This document shows, piece by piece, positions 17,825 through 26,567 of a DNA stretch of 64,000 bases (the stretch's first letter is position 1; each line of letters opens with the position of its first letter). The notes under the pieces are model-generated. The model had not been told where the DNA came from, ran no database searches, and was given only the letters and a program-made list of their open reading frames with translations. The position numbers were made by a program, and so were the translations under genes. The stretch covers positions 1,302,001 to 1,366,000 of the forward strand of contig NZ_LN909046.1 of the NCBI RefSeq assembly GCF_001486585.1, read 5' to 3'. The DNA is from Paenibacillus senegalimassiliensis (lineage in GTDB: Bacteria > Bacillota > Bacilli > Paenibacillales > Paenibacillaceae).

Positions 17825-19528
17825 TCACTCATATCCGAAGCCCAGCACAGTAAAATGCTTATGCTCATCTCCCTTCGCCATGCGAATAATCACCGTATGT
17901 TCCCGGCTCTCCTGTTCGTTGTACACTAACACGGGATTGCAGTGGGTCCAGCCATTTGCATGGGGGTCCAGCCTTTTGACATATTGCCCATCCACCCATA
18001 GATCTGCGCACCCAAATTCAGTTGAGCCCGAATCCTTAAAAATGAAGATAAGACGTTTGCTAGAGAGCCTGAGGCAAAATTCTGGCCTTCCAAGCGTCGG
18101 TTCATACATCCAATTATGCGGAAATTGAGCGCTACGGTAGGCATGAGCATCCATTTCTACCATCTGCATATCTGTATCCACTCCTGTAAAACCACCCGGT
18201 TCAATTTCAGCTATGCATTCCGGCTGAGCACGATCCAGTAGCTTGAGATGAACAAAGTCATGACCAATCACCGGCGTCTTGCCCATAACCGCCTCCCCCT
18301 CATCCCACGGGGCAGCATCCGTTACGCGGAGCAATTTATCCAGACAATCCGCCATCACGTGGTGTCCATCATTAGTGGGATGGTAGATATCATAGAAAAA
18401 TTGCCGTTTGGAGATGATATTCCCTGCTGCTTTTGTAAGCCCGAACTGCTGGACGAGGGCATCCTTGACACTCACCATCGGGAAATCATAATGCCAACCG
18501 ACAGGTGCCAAGCGTTCCTGCAAATTCCAGTCATCGGCAAATACGCTGAACAATAAGATGACCGCCGGGTTGCCTGGACCATGCCAGGCTTTTAACGCTA
18601 AACTCTCAAAGCAATTTCCCTCCGTCTCATCCCCCGCATCATTGACGGCAAACTCGATGACTACGATATCCGGGGCAACCTGCCCCTCTCGAAGCACATC
18701 TCGTTCATACCGGACCACGCCCAGCTCCGAGGAGGTCCCGCCTACCCCTGCCTTAATCAGTTGAATGTCCGCCTCGCCAGCGGGGCTAAATCTGTGCTTG
18801 AATCGCTCACAGGCTTGATAGGCGTAACATTGTTCGTGAATCGGGACAGCACCTGCTCCTTGTGTAATGGAACCGCCAATGAAGGCCAGCGTGACCTTAT
18901 CGCCTCGTTTTGCCTTTTGGATGGCGGCCTTGAGTCGTCGGTTATGCCCTGAGTTGAGGAGGGAGTTGCCGATCATCTCAAGGTAAGCCTCTGATCCAAA
19001 GGCGACTGGCGCCTCTGGAGAAGTTACGGGAATCTGAAAGCCCTCATGCAAATAAAAAATAACACTAACCATAGCCCTTTCCCCAGGCTGAGCGAATAGA
19101 AAGGCAAAGCTGCCGGGTACATCATCATCTGCCCCCCACTCCACCTCTTCCATCCTGATCAGCGTCTCAGACCCGTCTGCTGGACAGGTCAGCTCAATCC
19201 GGGTTCCAGACTCGTATTTGCTCGTATGACCCAAATTCTGATACACGAATTGCACTGGGCTAGCCGGAGATTGCTCAGCCTTTACCGTAACGCCAATACT
19301 GTGCACCAGGCGACGCACACCCTCACAGTCCTGCAGCAGGCGGAGGATGTCCTCGTCAACGACCCCACCCATATATCGCGCTTTATCTACTAATCTCCCA
19401 TCTAAATAAATCTCATGAGAGAATGTCCCATCCGGCCTAGATGTGCCCTCCACCCTGTTCTCGTACATGACGTAAAAGCTGCTGCGCCGGACGTCGGGAT
19501 CTTTTGGCGCCTTAGGCCCCTCGTTCAT
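17825..19528 (-). CDS. SGNH/GDSL-family hydrolase (probable carbohydrate esterase)
   Basis: A 567-aa protein with an N-terminal beta-rich region (~200 aa) and a C-terminal SGNH hydrolase domain. Block I is FIGGSITQG with nucleophile S220; block III is FAVNDAG; the catalytic Asp/His are in YDIYHPTNDGHH. Length and context fit intracellular deacetylation of acetylated xylo-oligosaccharides, though this family also includes other esterases. The start is placed at the ATG at 19528 because GGGAGG lies 9 bp before it; two earlier in-frame ATGs lack a ribosome site. The gene follows GH2 with a short gap and ends at repeat copy A. Confidence 0.8.
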   Translation of the reverse strand: MNEGPKAPKDPDVRRSSFYVMYENRVEGTSRPDGTFSHEIYLDGRLVDKARYMGGVVDEDILRLLQDCEGVRRLVHSIGVTVKAEQSPASPVQFVYQNLGHTSKYESGTRIELTCPADGSETLIRMEEVEWGADDDVPGSFAFLFAQPGERAMVSVIFYLHEGFQIPVTSPEAPVAFGSEAYLEMIGNSLLNSGHNRRLKAAIQKAKRGDKVTLAFIGGSITQGAGAVPIHEQCYAYQACERFKHRFSPAGEADIQLIKAGVGGTSSELGVVRYERDVLREGQVAPDIVVIEFAVNDAGDETEGNCFESLALKAWHGPGNPAVILLFSVFADDWNLQERLAPVGWHYDFPMVSVKDALVQQFGLTKAAGNIISKRQFFYDIYHPTNDGHHVMADCLDKLLRVTDAAPWDEGEAVMGKTPVIGHDFVHLKLLDRAQPECIAEIEPGGFTGVDTDMQMVEMDAHAYRSAQFPHNWMYEPTLGRPEFCLRLSSKRLIFIFKDSGSTEFGCADLWVDGQYVKRLDPHANGWTHCNPVLVYNEQESREHTVIIRMAKGDEHKHFTVLGFGYE

Positions 19529-19553
19529 TCTTTTCTTCCTCCCCATGAAGCAT

Positions 19554-22500
19554 TTAGCTGAATCTGAACCAGCCAAAGTCAAATTGAGACCCCGGCAAAA
19601 ACAGAAATGTCACCTTCTGCACGCCTTCCACCGGTTCAAGCTGGAAGATGCGTTCCTCATAACCAGCCGTTTGCGTAAACTCGACAAGTTGTCTGCTCTC
19701 TCCGTCCGGTCCTTCAAACCGGATATGCAGTGTATTCCGGTCAATCGGAGAGTTGCCAAATACCGTCAGTTGGGCAGCCCCCGGATGACCAAAATCCATA
19801 CGATCAAACACGAGAGAGACGTTATTCCCAATACCTTCGATACGGCTATCCACACGCCGGTAGCTGTCTCCGTAGATACGATCGCATTCGGCGGCGGCAT
19901 TTCTAGTAAAAGCTCTGCTCATTTGAGCAAAATAGAAACCCTTGATATGAACCTTCTCTCGTAATACGAAGCAAAGCGAAGTGACTCCCTTCAACCGCTT
20001 GGATAACTTATAGGTCTCCTCTTGATAGACATTCCACCTGCTGGGCTTGTGATACACACCATCCATCAGCAGAACGCTCCCGTCTTCGCCCGGCATCCCT
20101 TCCCAAATTTGCAAGGCATGTGGATGGTCGCTAAGGGCAAAAATCGGGATCGTTATCGTATCGGAGCCATCGTCCCCAAAGTCCAGGTTGCGAAAACCCA
20201 CTTGTGTTTCTCCATCCCGGCTGGTCGCAATACCACGCTCATTCCCATTTCCGATATCACCCTTGCTGTAATGATACAACCCCGCCGAAACTAAACAATA
20301 AGGGTCCAGATAAGCAGTCCCCAGACCAGAAGCTACGAATTCCAGTTGGGAAATGAGCTTTGTCTTATCGGTGCCGTTGCGACTGGTACAACGAATGCGA
20401 AACGCTCCATCCCCCAGGGCAGTCACGATTGCCCGATGCCCTTCGGCTTCTACCTTGGCTAGATTGGACTCAATCCCGGCATCATCCACAGCGCTCCATT
20501 CCACCTCGGTGTAAGACGTATTCGGCGGATATAGTAGTACCTCCAGCGCCATTGTTTGTCGCTCAGCATGGAACGTCTGCCCCTGTGGACTCTGAATTGC
20601 CAGCTTACGGACTGGTATTTCATCCAGCTTACCAGTTAGACAGGGCATTTCTTGATTGGATGTGTAGGCCGATTTACCCTCGATCTCCTTAAGACTTACC
20701 GGCATTGCCTTCAAATTCAGAGTGCTTACTGGCAATCCTGCAGAGGATACCTTAACAGTAATATCTCCCGGTGAAAATGTAGACCCGATGATCGCCATCA
20801 GCTTGCCGCTGAACAATCTGCGACTCAATCCTTTGTAAGGATCGTAGTCTGTGCTATCTCCATTATCCAGGCCGACAAGCCGCCCGGCTCCCTCCACCTC
20901 AATCCGCACCCTGTTATTAGCATTCTCAACAATTTGTCCCGCTGCATCCTCCATCTGAATTTCCACAAAAATAAGGTCCGTACCGTCAGCCAACAATGTA
21001 AGCTTATCCGCCTCAAGCCGAATTCGGCTTGCATCACCGAAGGATTTCTGAAGGTCCGTAGCGATTACCCGGCCCTCTTCATCGTAAGCCACCGCCTTCA
21101 GTTCCCCCTCACGGTATGGAACTTGCCACCAGCCCACCAGTTGCGTGCCCTGCTTATGCTGGGACACGTGGGACCCCAACGATTCCCCTTCCAGAAACAA
21201 CTCTACGCGTGGCGCGTTCGAGGCCACCCGGACATCAATCAATTGCCCATCATTAAAGTCCCAGTAGGGGAATAGATGAACCATCGGGGAAGTTCGATAA
21301 TCCGTCCAGGCCGACTGATAGATGTAATAAGCGTCTTTCTTGAAGGTGGCTGTGTCCAACTGACCGAAATAGGCATTTTTAGTATGATAAGGCGTTGGTT
21401 CACCCAAATAATCAAACCCGGTCCAGATGAACTGCCCCAAGGAATACGACTTGTCGCGCTCCGTTATAATGCAAAATTCCGGTGACCTCGCTCCCCAACT
21501 CGTCGTGCTGTTCCCCAGTGAAGAGCATTGCTCATCGTCATCGGCCAATATCGATTTGGAGAACGGGAAATGGTAGACTCCCCGGCTTTGCACCACCGAG
21601 CCCGTCTCACTGCCATAAATAATCCAGTCCGGATGTGCTTCATGCTGCTCATCATAATACTTCTCTCCGTAGTTATAGCCAGCCAGCTTCACGATATCAG
21701 CGCATTTCCGGGCATTCTCCCAAGGCATAAAGTTAGAGCCGATCGTGGCTCTGGCATTTCCCTTTGGATCATGCTTCTTTACCTCATCTATAAGCAACCT
21801 TGTCAGTTCCTGACCTCGCTCATCAGCATGTGTATCGTAAATTTCATTACCAATACTCCACATCAGCAAGCTGGGGTGGTTACGATCTCTTCGTATCCAG
21901 CTTCTTACGTCGCATTGCATCCACTCTGGGAAGAATCTCGCGTAATCATAGGGTGTTTTCGGACGCTCCCACATATCAAAGGCTTCTGAAACGACCAGAA
22001 ATCCCAGCTCATCGGCCAAATCCATCAGCTCCGGAGCTGGCATGTTATGGGCAGTACGGATAGCATTAACACCCATCTCTTGGAGCAGAATCATCCTTCT
22101 TCGCAAGGCTGTAATGTTAAACGCCGTACCCAGCGCACCTAGATCATGATGCTCACATACGCCGTTCAGCTTAAGCTTCTGACCATTAAGCTGAAGCCCG
22201 TGCTCCGGGTCCATCTCGATATGTCGAAAACCTAGACACTGCTGTCTTTCCTCCAGCACCACTTCCCCGGAGGCCATCGATTCAAGACGGGTAATCAAGG
22301 TATAAAGATACGGATGCTCCACGCTCCATAAGTGAGGCGATGACACCTGAACATCCAGTTGGCTAAGCAGAACGGAGCTTAAGCGTGGCTCCAGCCTTTC
22401 GCTCACGGTGGTAAGCCTGTTGCCCTCGCCGTCATACAGCTCATGGGTCAGCCTGAGCGGCTCATATGCAACTACCTCCGTCTCCACCTCCAGCTTCCAC

Positions 22501-22985
22501 GATCCTTGTGCCGTCTTCGTTATCGATACATAGGTTCCATCGGTGGTGAGGTGATTGCGATCTCTCAGCTTGAGCCATACATTGCGGTAGATGCCTGCTC
22601 CTGAGTACCATCGGCTGTTGGGGCTTTGGTGGACCACCTTGACCACAATTTCGTTGTCTCCATTCACAAGTAACGCAGTTAAGTCATGCTCGAAGGAAGA
22701 ATAACCGTATTTCCACTCTCCGACATACTGCCCGTTGACATATACGGTAGAGTCCATATATACACCCTCAAAAGCCAGCAGGACCTCTCGATGGTCAAAC
22801 TCGTAATGGAAACGCTTTCGATACCAGCCAATACTAGGCTCATACAAGTCGGGCGTATTATAAATTAACCAGTCATGCGGAAGGTCAACGGGCTCAAAGG
22901 TTAACCTCGACCACGCTGCGTTATCCAAATCACTCTTGGCGAACTCCCAACCCTCGTTAAACAGGCGCTTTAAATTTCTAAACAC
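19554..22985 (-). CDS. GH2-family glycosidase (beta-galactosidase-like) with extra C-terminal domains
   Basis: A 1143-aa multidomain enzyme. It has a GH2 sugar-binding jelly roll (to ~residue 145), an immunoglobulin-like domain, and a TIM barrel with acid/base E381 (WSIGNEIYD) and nucleophile E460 (IYGSETGS). Several C-terminal beta domains follow, of the DUF4982/GH2_C type and then a carbohydrate-binding-like region over the last ~300 residues. There is no signal peptide. GTG at 22985 is chosen because AGGTGG sits 5-7 bp upstream; an ATG 30 bp earlier lacks one. It is first in the xylan-oligosaccharide locus. The substrate could be beta-galactosyl, beta-xylosyl or glucuronyl linkages; the sequence does not decide. 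Confidence 0.85.
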   Translation of the reverse strand: MFRNLKRLFNEGWEFAKSDLDNAAWSRLTFEPVDLPHDWLIYNTPDLYEPSIGWYRKRFHYEFDHREVLLAFEGVYMDSTVYVNGQYVGEWKYGYSSFEHDLTALLVNGDNEIVVKVVHQSPNSRWYSGAGIYRNVWLKLRDRNHLTTDGTYVSITKTAQGSWKLEVETEVVAYEPLRLTHELYDGEGNRLTTVSERLEPRLSSVLLSQLDVQVSSPHLWSVEHPYLYTLITRLESMASGEVVLEERQQCLGFRHIEMDPEHGLQLNGQKLKLNGVCEHHDLGALGTAFNITALRRRMILLQEMGVNAIRTAHNMPAPELMDLADELGFLVVSEAFDMWERPKTPYDYARFFPEWMQCDVRSWIRRDRNHPSLLMWSIGNEIYDTHADERGQELTRLLIDEVKKHDPKGNARATIGSNFMPWENARKCADIVKLAGYNYGEKYYDEQHEAHPDWIIYGSETGSVVQSRGVYHFPFSKSILADDDEQCSSLGNSTTSWGARSPEFCIITERDKSYSLGQFIWTGFDYLGEPTPYHTKNAYFGQLDTATFKKDAYYIYQSAWTDYRTSPMVHLFPYWDFNDGQLIDVRVASNAPRVELFLEGESLGSHVSQHKQGTQLVGWWQVPYREGELKAVAYDEEGRVIATDLQKSFGDASRIRLEADKLTLLADGTDLIFVEIQMEDAAGQIVENANNRVRIEVEGAGRLVGLDNGDSTDYDPYKGLSRRLFSGKLMAIIGSTFSPGDITVKVSSAGLPVSTLNLKAMPVSLKEIEGKSAYTSNQEMPCLTGKLDEIPVRKLAIQSPQGQTFHAERQTMALEVLLYPPNTSYTEVEWSAVDDAGIESNLAKVEAEGHRAIVTALGDGAFRIRCTSRNGTDKTKLISQLEFVASGLGTAYLDPYCLVSAGLYHYSKGDIGNGNERGIATSRDGETQVGFRNLDFGDDGSDTITIPIFALSDHPHALQIWEGMPGEDGSVLLMDGVYHKPSRWNVYQEETYKLSKRLKGVTSLCFVLREKVHIKGFYFAQMSRAFTRNAAAECDRIYGDSYRRVDSRIEGIGNNVSLVFDRMDFGHPGAAQLTVFGNSPIDRNTLHIRFEGPDGESRQLVEFTQTAGYEERIFQLEPVEGVQKVTFLFLPGSQFDFGWFRFS

Positions 22986-23120
22986 GGCTTCCACCTCTTT
23001 TCCCGTCATAATCATCAGGTTATCTGCTGAATAAGTCCTTGTTTATGGATAGTATGGCATATTTTTTTGCTCTCGTCTTTGTAGAAATTAAACATTCATA
23101 GGAATAAAAAGAGGGGAAAT

Positions 23121-23160
23121 AAGAAAGGTGGCATCTCATATTATTTCATGAGTGCCACCC
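23121..23160 (-). terminator. Intrinsic terminator of the ferredoxin-oxidoreductase operon
   Basis: GGTGGCA and CTCAT pair with ATGAG and TGCCACC around a single bulge, giving a 12-bp stem, followed on the minus strand by TTTCTTATTT. It lies 27 bp after the MDR oxidoreductase stop codon. The rest of 22986-23186 holds only an A+T-rich leader for the GH2 gene, without a convincing promoter. Confidence 0.7.
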
Positions 23161-23186
23161 AAGGTTCATAGCTATCTGATTTATAT

Positions 23187-24179
23187 TTACAGGGCTACAA
23201 CCTGTCGGCCAAGCATCTGACCTTGCAAAATCGTAGCTAAAGCCTGAGGCAAATCCTCCAGAGAGATCGTTGTAATCAAATGCTCCAGCGCCGTCTCCGG
23301 CTTCCATACCCCGCCAAGCTTGCTCCAGAGATCAGCCCGCAGTTCTGCGGGACAATACACCGAATCAATGCCCAGCAAGCTTACCCCACGCAAAATATAA
23401 GGATGCACGGATGTATCAAATCTCCCGCCACCTGTAAGCCCCGATAACGCAATACTCCCGCCGTATTTGACCGATTTGGCAATCTCTCCTGTAGCAGCCC
23501 CGCCCACCGGATCTACTACGCCGGCCCACAGTTCCTTGGACAATACGCCGCGTTTGCCTTGCGAGGCTTCTTCTCTACTAATGACTGCCGAAGCACCCAA
23601 GGCCTTGAGCCGGTCGCCAGCTTCCACTTTCCCGGTGGAGGCCACCACTTCAAAGCCCAATCTGGCTAATATCGAGACAGCCATACTGCCGACACCGCCC
23701 GTGGCCCCTGTGACCAGAACAGGTCCTTGTTCAGTCGCAAGGCCGTTATGGAGCAGTCGTTCTACGGACATCGCCGCAGTAAAACCGGCGGTTCCTATCG
23801 CCATTGCTTCCAGAGCCGTCAGACCCTGAGGCAGTGGCAGCAGCCAATCACCGGGAACCCGGGCCACCTCTGCAAAGCCACCCTCGTGGGCTACGCCCAG
23901 TCCGTAGCCAGTGCAGAGTACGGCATCTCCTGGGCGAAATCGCTCATCTCGTGAAGCTATCACTTCCCCGGCCAAGTCAATCCCGGGAATGAAGGGATAG
24001 CGCTGAACAATCTTGCCATCCTCTAGACTGGCCAAGCCGTCCTTATAATTCACGCTGGAATAACGCACCGCGATGGTGACATCAGCATCGGGAAGTACCG
24101 AAGCGTCAACGAGTTCTACACCTGATCGAAATCCTTCTGCATCGTGATGTATACGGAAAGCGCGAAATTGTTGGTCCAT
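23187..24179 (-). CDS. YhdH/YhfP-type MDR oxidoreductase (acrylyl-CoA reductase/quinone oxidoreductase family)
   Basis: A zinc-free medium-chain reductase of 330 aa. It has a GroES-like N-terminal domain (SSVNYKDGL, IPGIDLAGEV) and a Rossmann domain with NADPH motif VTGATGGVGSMAV near residue 158. YhdH/YhfP relatives reduce acrylyl-CoA or other small enoyl or quinone substrates with NADPH. ATG at 24179 is preceded by AAGGTGG; a TTG two codons earlier is an alternative. It follows the fused ferredoxin oxidoreductase gene by only 14 bp, so it is probably part of that operon and uses a related acyl-CoA product. This last point is inference. Confidence 0.85.
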   Translation of the reverse strand: MDQQFRAFRIHHDAEGFRSGVELVDASVLPDADVTIAVRYSSVNYKDGLASLEDGKIVQRYPFIPGIDLAGEVIASRDERFRPGDAVLCTGYGLGVAHEGGFAEVARVPGDWLLPLPQGLTALEAMAIGTAGFTAAMSVERLLHNGLATEQGPVLVTGATGGVGSMAVSILARLGFEVVASTGKVEAGDRLKALGASAVISREEASQGKRGVLSKELWAGVVDPVGGAATGEIAKSVKYGGSIALSGLTGGGRFDTSVHPYILRGVSLLGIDSVYCPAELRADLWSKLGGVWKPETALEHLITTISLEDLPQALATILQGQMLGRQVVAL

Positions 24180-24193
24180 CTCCAAAAACCACC

Positions 24194-26500
24194 TTACAAA
24201 TAAGGATTTTCGTGTTTGGCTTGCAGCACTTTCCAGCGCCGCTCTACCTCTTGCTCAAATTCTGCCAGAGCCTCGGCATTTTCCGGCTTCGTTAAATGAC
24301 GTGTCTTGCCCATCGTCTTCAGCCAGTCCGTAAGAGGTACACGCTTGCTCTTCTCTTCCGGATTGTACGTAATCGCCGTTTGCCCTTTCTCTACTTCATA
24401 GAGCGGGAAGAAACAGGAGTTAACGGCAGCATCCACGATGTTCGTTCCTTGATCATCCGGAGAGATCCAGTTGAGCGGACAGGCGATCAGAATTTTACCG
24501 TAAACCAGGCCTTCGTTCTGCGCATACCATTGAGCCTTCGCTGCCTTCTTCACCAAGTCCTGCGGATAAGCTTCACTACCGGTAAAGACATACGGAATGT
24601 TCGTCGCAGCCATAATTTGCGCTGTATCCTTATGCTGGAACGTCTTCCCCTTCTGTACCTTGCCGATATTGGACGTAGAAGTGCGGTGTCCCAGCGGTGT
24701 GGAATAGGACAATTGCGCCCCTGTATTCATATAACCTTCATTATCATACTCGATGATAATCATCTTATGATTACGTAGTGCAGCACCAATAGCTGGTCCC
24801 ATACCGATATCCATTCCGCCGTCGCCGGTTACCATGACAAAGGTAAAGTCATCCTGCAAGCCCAAATCATCCAGTTCGCCTCTGCGTTTGCGCTCCCAGA
24901 ACATTTCGACCACGCCGGACAAGGTAGCTGCACCATTTTGGAACAGGTTGTGAATGTACGTCGCTTTATGACTGGAATAAGGATAACCTGTGGTTACCAC
25001 CATCGCGCAGCCCGTATGGAACAGAGCGACTATATCCCCCTCAATCCCCTTGAAGAACAGCTCCAGTCCCGAGAATATGCCACAGCCTGGACACGCTCCA
25101 TGTCCTGGAGCAATCCGCTTCGGCTTCTTCGTCAAGGAACGCAGCGGCGGAATACGTACGCCCAGCTTACCTGTTTCTTCATTGCGGGTTACTGTTATGA
25201 GTCCGGTCTTCAAATCCTCGAATTTCAATGGATTCAGAACACGCTTGGGCAGCTTTTCTTTATCACCAGCAGTATGGCCGTAATAATCAAACGGAACCTC
25301 AACACGGTTCTTCTTCACAGCATCGATAGCCAGCTCGAACAAATGATGTCCGTCCTCGGCATAGAATTCCTTGCCACCCAGTCCATAAATCCGGCTAATG
25401 ACTTGAGTAGTGTGATTACCATGTGTGAACAACGCCGCTTTAATCTCATTGACCATATTGCCACCGTAAGCGCCATAAGAATCGCCACGGTCACCTACCG
25501 TGATCGCCTTGACGTTCTTCAATGCCTCAGCAATTTGCTTCTGCGGGAACGGACGAATCATGTTCGGCGCAATCGATCCGGCCTTGATCCCTTGACGACG
25601 CAGGTCATCAACAACGTCCTTGATAATCTCGGAGGCCGAGTTCATCAAGAAGACAGCCACTTCTGCATCTTCCATCCGGTACAGGTCCAGCATTTTGTAT
25701 TCGCGTCCGGTCAACATCGCATATTCATCGGAAATCCGTTCGAATACATGCTCCGCATTATACATGGCTTCCGACTGTTGATAGCAGTTGTTGATATAAT
25801 CTGGTTCGTTCATGTAAGGTCCAACGGTGATAGGATTATTGCGATCCAATGTATGCGCGAAGCCCTCTGGTGCGTGTTTGCCTACGAACTTCCACACATC
25901 CTCTTGCTTGGCAAAGGTGTGTACCCGGCGCTTCTGGTGAGAGGTGAAATAACCGTCCGAAGCCACCAGCACGGGAAGTCTGACTTCAGGATCTTCCGCC
26001 AGCTTCAGCGCAATCAGGTTCATGTCATAAACGGCTTGCGGATCACGACACATCAGAATCGGCCATCCTGTGTTCAGTGAGAAATACAAATCCGAGTGAT
26101 CGCCGTGAATATTCAGCGGTCCTGAAATGGAACGACAAACCAGGTTCATGACCATCGGGAACCGTGTACCCGATTGAACCGGCATCTGTTCCAGCATATA
26201 GAGATATCCCTGCGCACTGGTTGCATTAAATCCCCGGCCCCCGCCTGTGGATGCACCGTAGCAAATCCCTGCGGAGCTATGCTCGCCATCCGATGGAATC
26301 AACTTGATATCATGTTGGCCGCTTGCTTTCATCAAATCGAGGTATTGGGCTACCTCAGTGGATGGGGAGATCGGAAAATACCCCATGATATGATAATTGA
26401 TTTGGCTAGCCGCATAGGCTGCCATTTCATTGCCTGACTCATAAACCACGCGTTGCTCGACAGTGCCCGCGCGGCGTTCTTGTTCTAAATCGATCGCCAT
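24194..26500 (-). CDS. 2-oxoacid (pyruvate):ferredoxin oxidoreductase, fused alpha-beta subunits
   Basis: This cytoplasmic enzyme oxidatively decarboxylates a 2-oxoacid to acyl-CoA with ferredoxin as acceptor. The N-terminal ~430 residues are the PorA-like alpha part (FPISPSTE near residue 43, CoA-side domain II). From about residue 480 the PorB-like beta part follows: cluster cysteines GACPGCG, and the thiamine-diphosphate motif GDGGMDIGMG leading to NEGYMNTG. Fusion into 768 aa is unusual compared with separate subunits. AAAGGTGG lies 7 bp before the ATG. The gamma/ferredoxin gene is directly upstream, separated by a 67-bp gap that contains a MITE-end remnant. The substrate is most likely pyruvate or a close 2-oxoacid. 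Confidence 0.88.
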   Translation of the reverse strand: MAIDLEQERRAGTVEQRVVYESGNEMAAYAASQINYHIMGYFPISPSTEVAQYLDLMKASGQHDIKLIPSDGEHSSAGICYGASTGGGRGFNATSAQGYLYMLEQMPVQSGTRFPMVMNLVCRSISGPLNIHGDHSDLYFSLNTGWPILMCRDPQAVYDMNLIALKLAEDPEVRLPVLVASDGYFTSHQKRRVHTFAKQEDVWKFVGKHAPEGFAHTLDRNNPITVGPYMNEPDYINNCYQQSEAMYNAEHVFERISDEYAMLTGREYKMLDLYRMEDAEVAVFLMNSASEIIKDVVDDLRRQGIKAGSIAPNMIRPFPQKQIAEALKNVKAITVGDRGDSYGAYGGNMVNEIKAALFTHGNHTTQVISRIYGLGGKEFYAEDGHHLFELAIDAVKKNRVEVPFDYYGHTAGDKEKLPKRVLNPLKFEDLKTGLITVTRNEETGKLGVRIPPLRSLTKKPKRIAPGHGACPGCGIFSGLELFFKGIEGDIVALFHTGCAMVVTTGYPYSSHKATYIHNLFQNGAATLSGVVEMFWERKRRGELDDLGLQDDFTFVMVTGDGGMDIGMGPAIGAALRNHKMIIIEYDNEGYMNTGAQLSYSTPLGHRTSTSNIGKVQKGKTFQHKDTAQIMAATNIPYVFTGSEAYPQDLVKKAAKAQWYAQNEGLVYGKILIACPLNWISPDDQGTNIVDAAVNSCFFPLYEVEKGQTAITYNPEEKSKRVPLTDWLKTMGKTRHLTKPENAEALAEFEQEVERRWKVLQAKHENPYL

Positions 26501-26531
26501 TGTTCTGCCACCTTTCTGCTTTATTAATACA

Positions 26532-26557
26532 AGTTCAAAAAGTCGGGTTTACAGGGA
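26532..26557. repeat. Solo end remnant of the MITE-like element
   Basis: GTTCAAAAAGTC followed by GGGTTTACAGG repeats the right end of the element at 14460-14635 (GTTCAAAAAGTC then GAGTTTACAGG), with 1-2 differences. No second end or internal sequence is present. It lies inside an operon, between the gamma/ferredoxin and alpha-beta genes. Confidence 0.6.
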
Positions 26558-26567
26558 ACTACCTCTA

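Noticed and set aside
24938..26080. 380-codon open frame on the plus strand
   Set aside because: It lies antisense to the fused alpha-beta ferredoxin oxidoreductase gene, has no family features and no ribosome site; it is a by-product of codon use.
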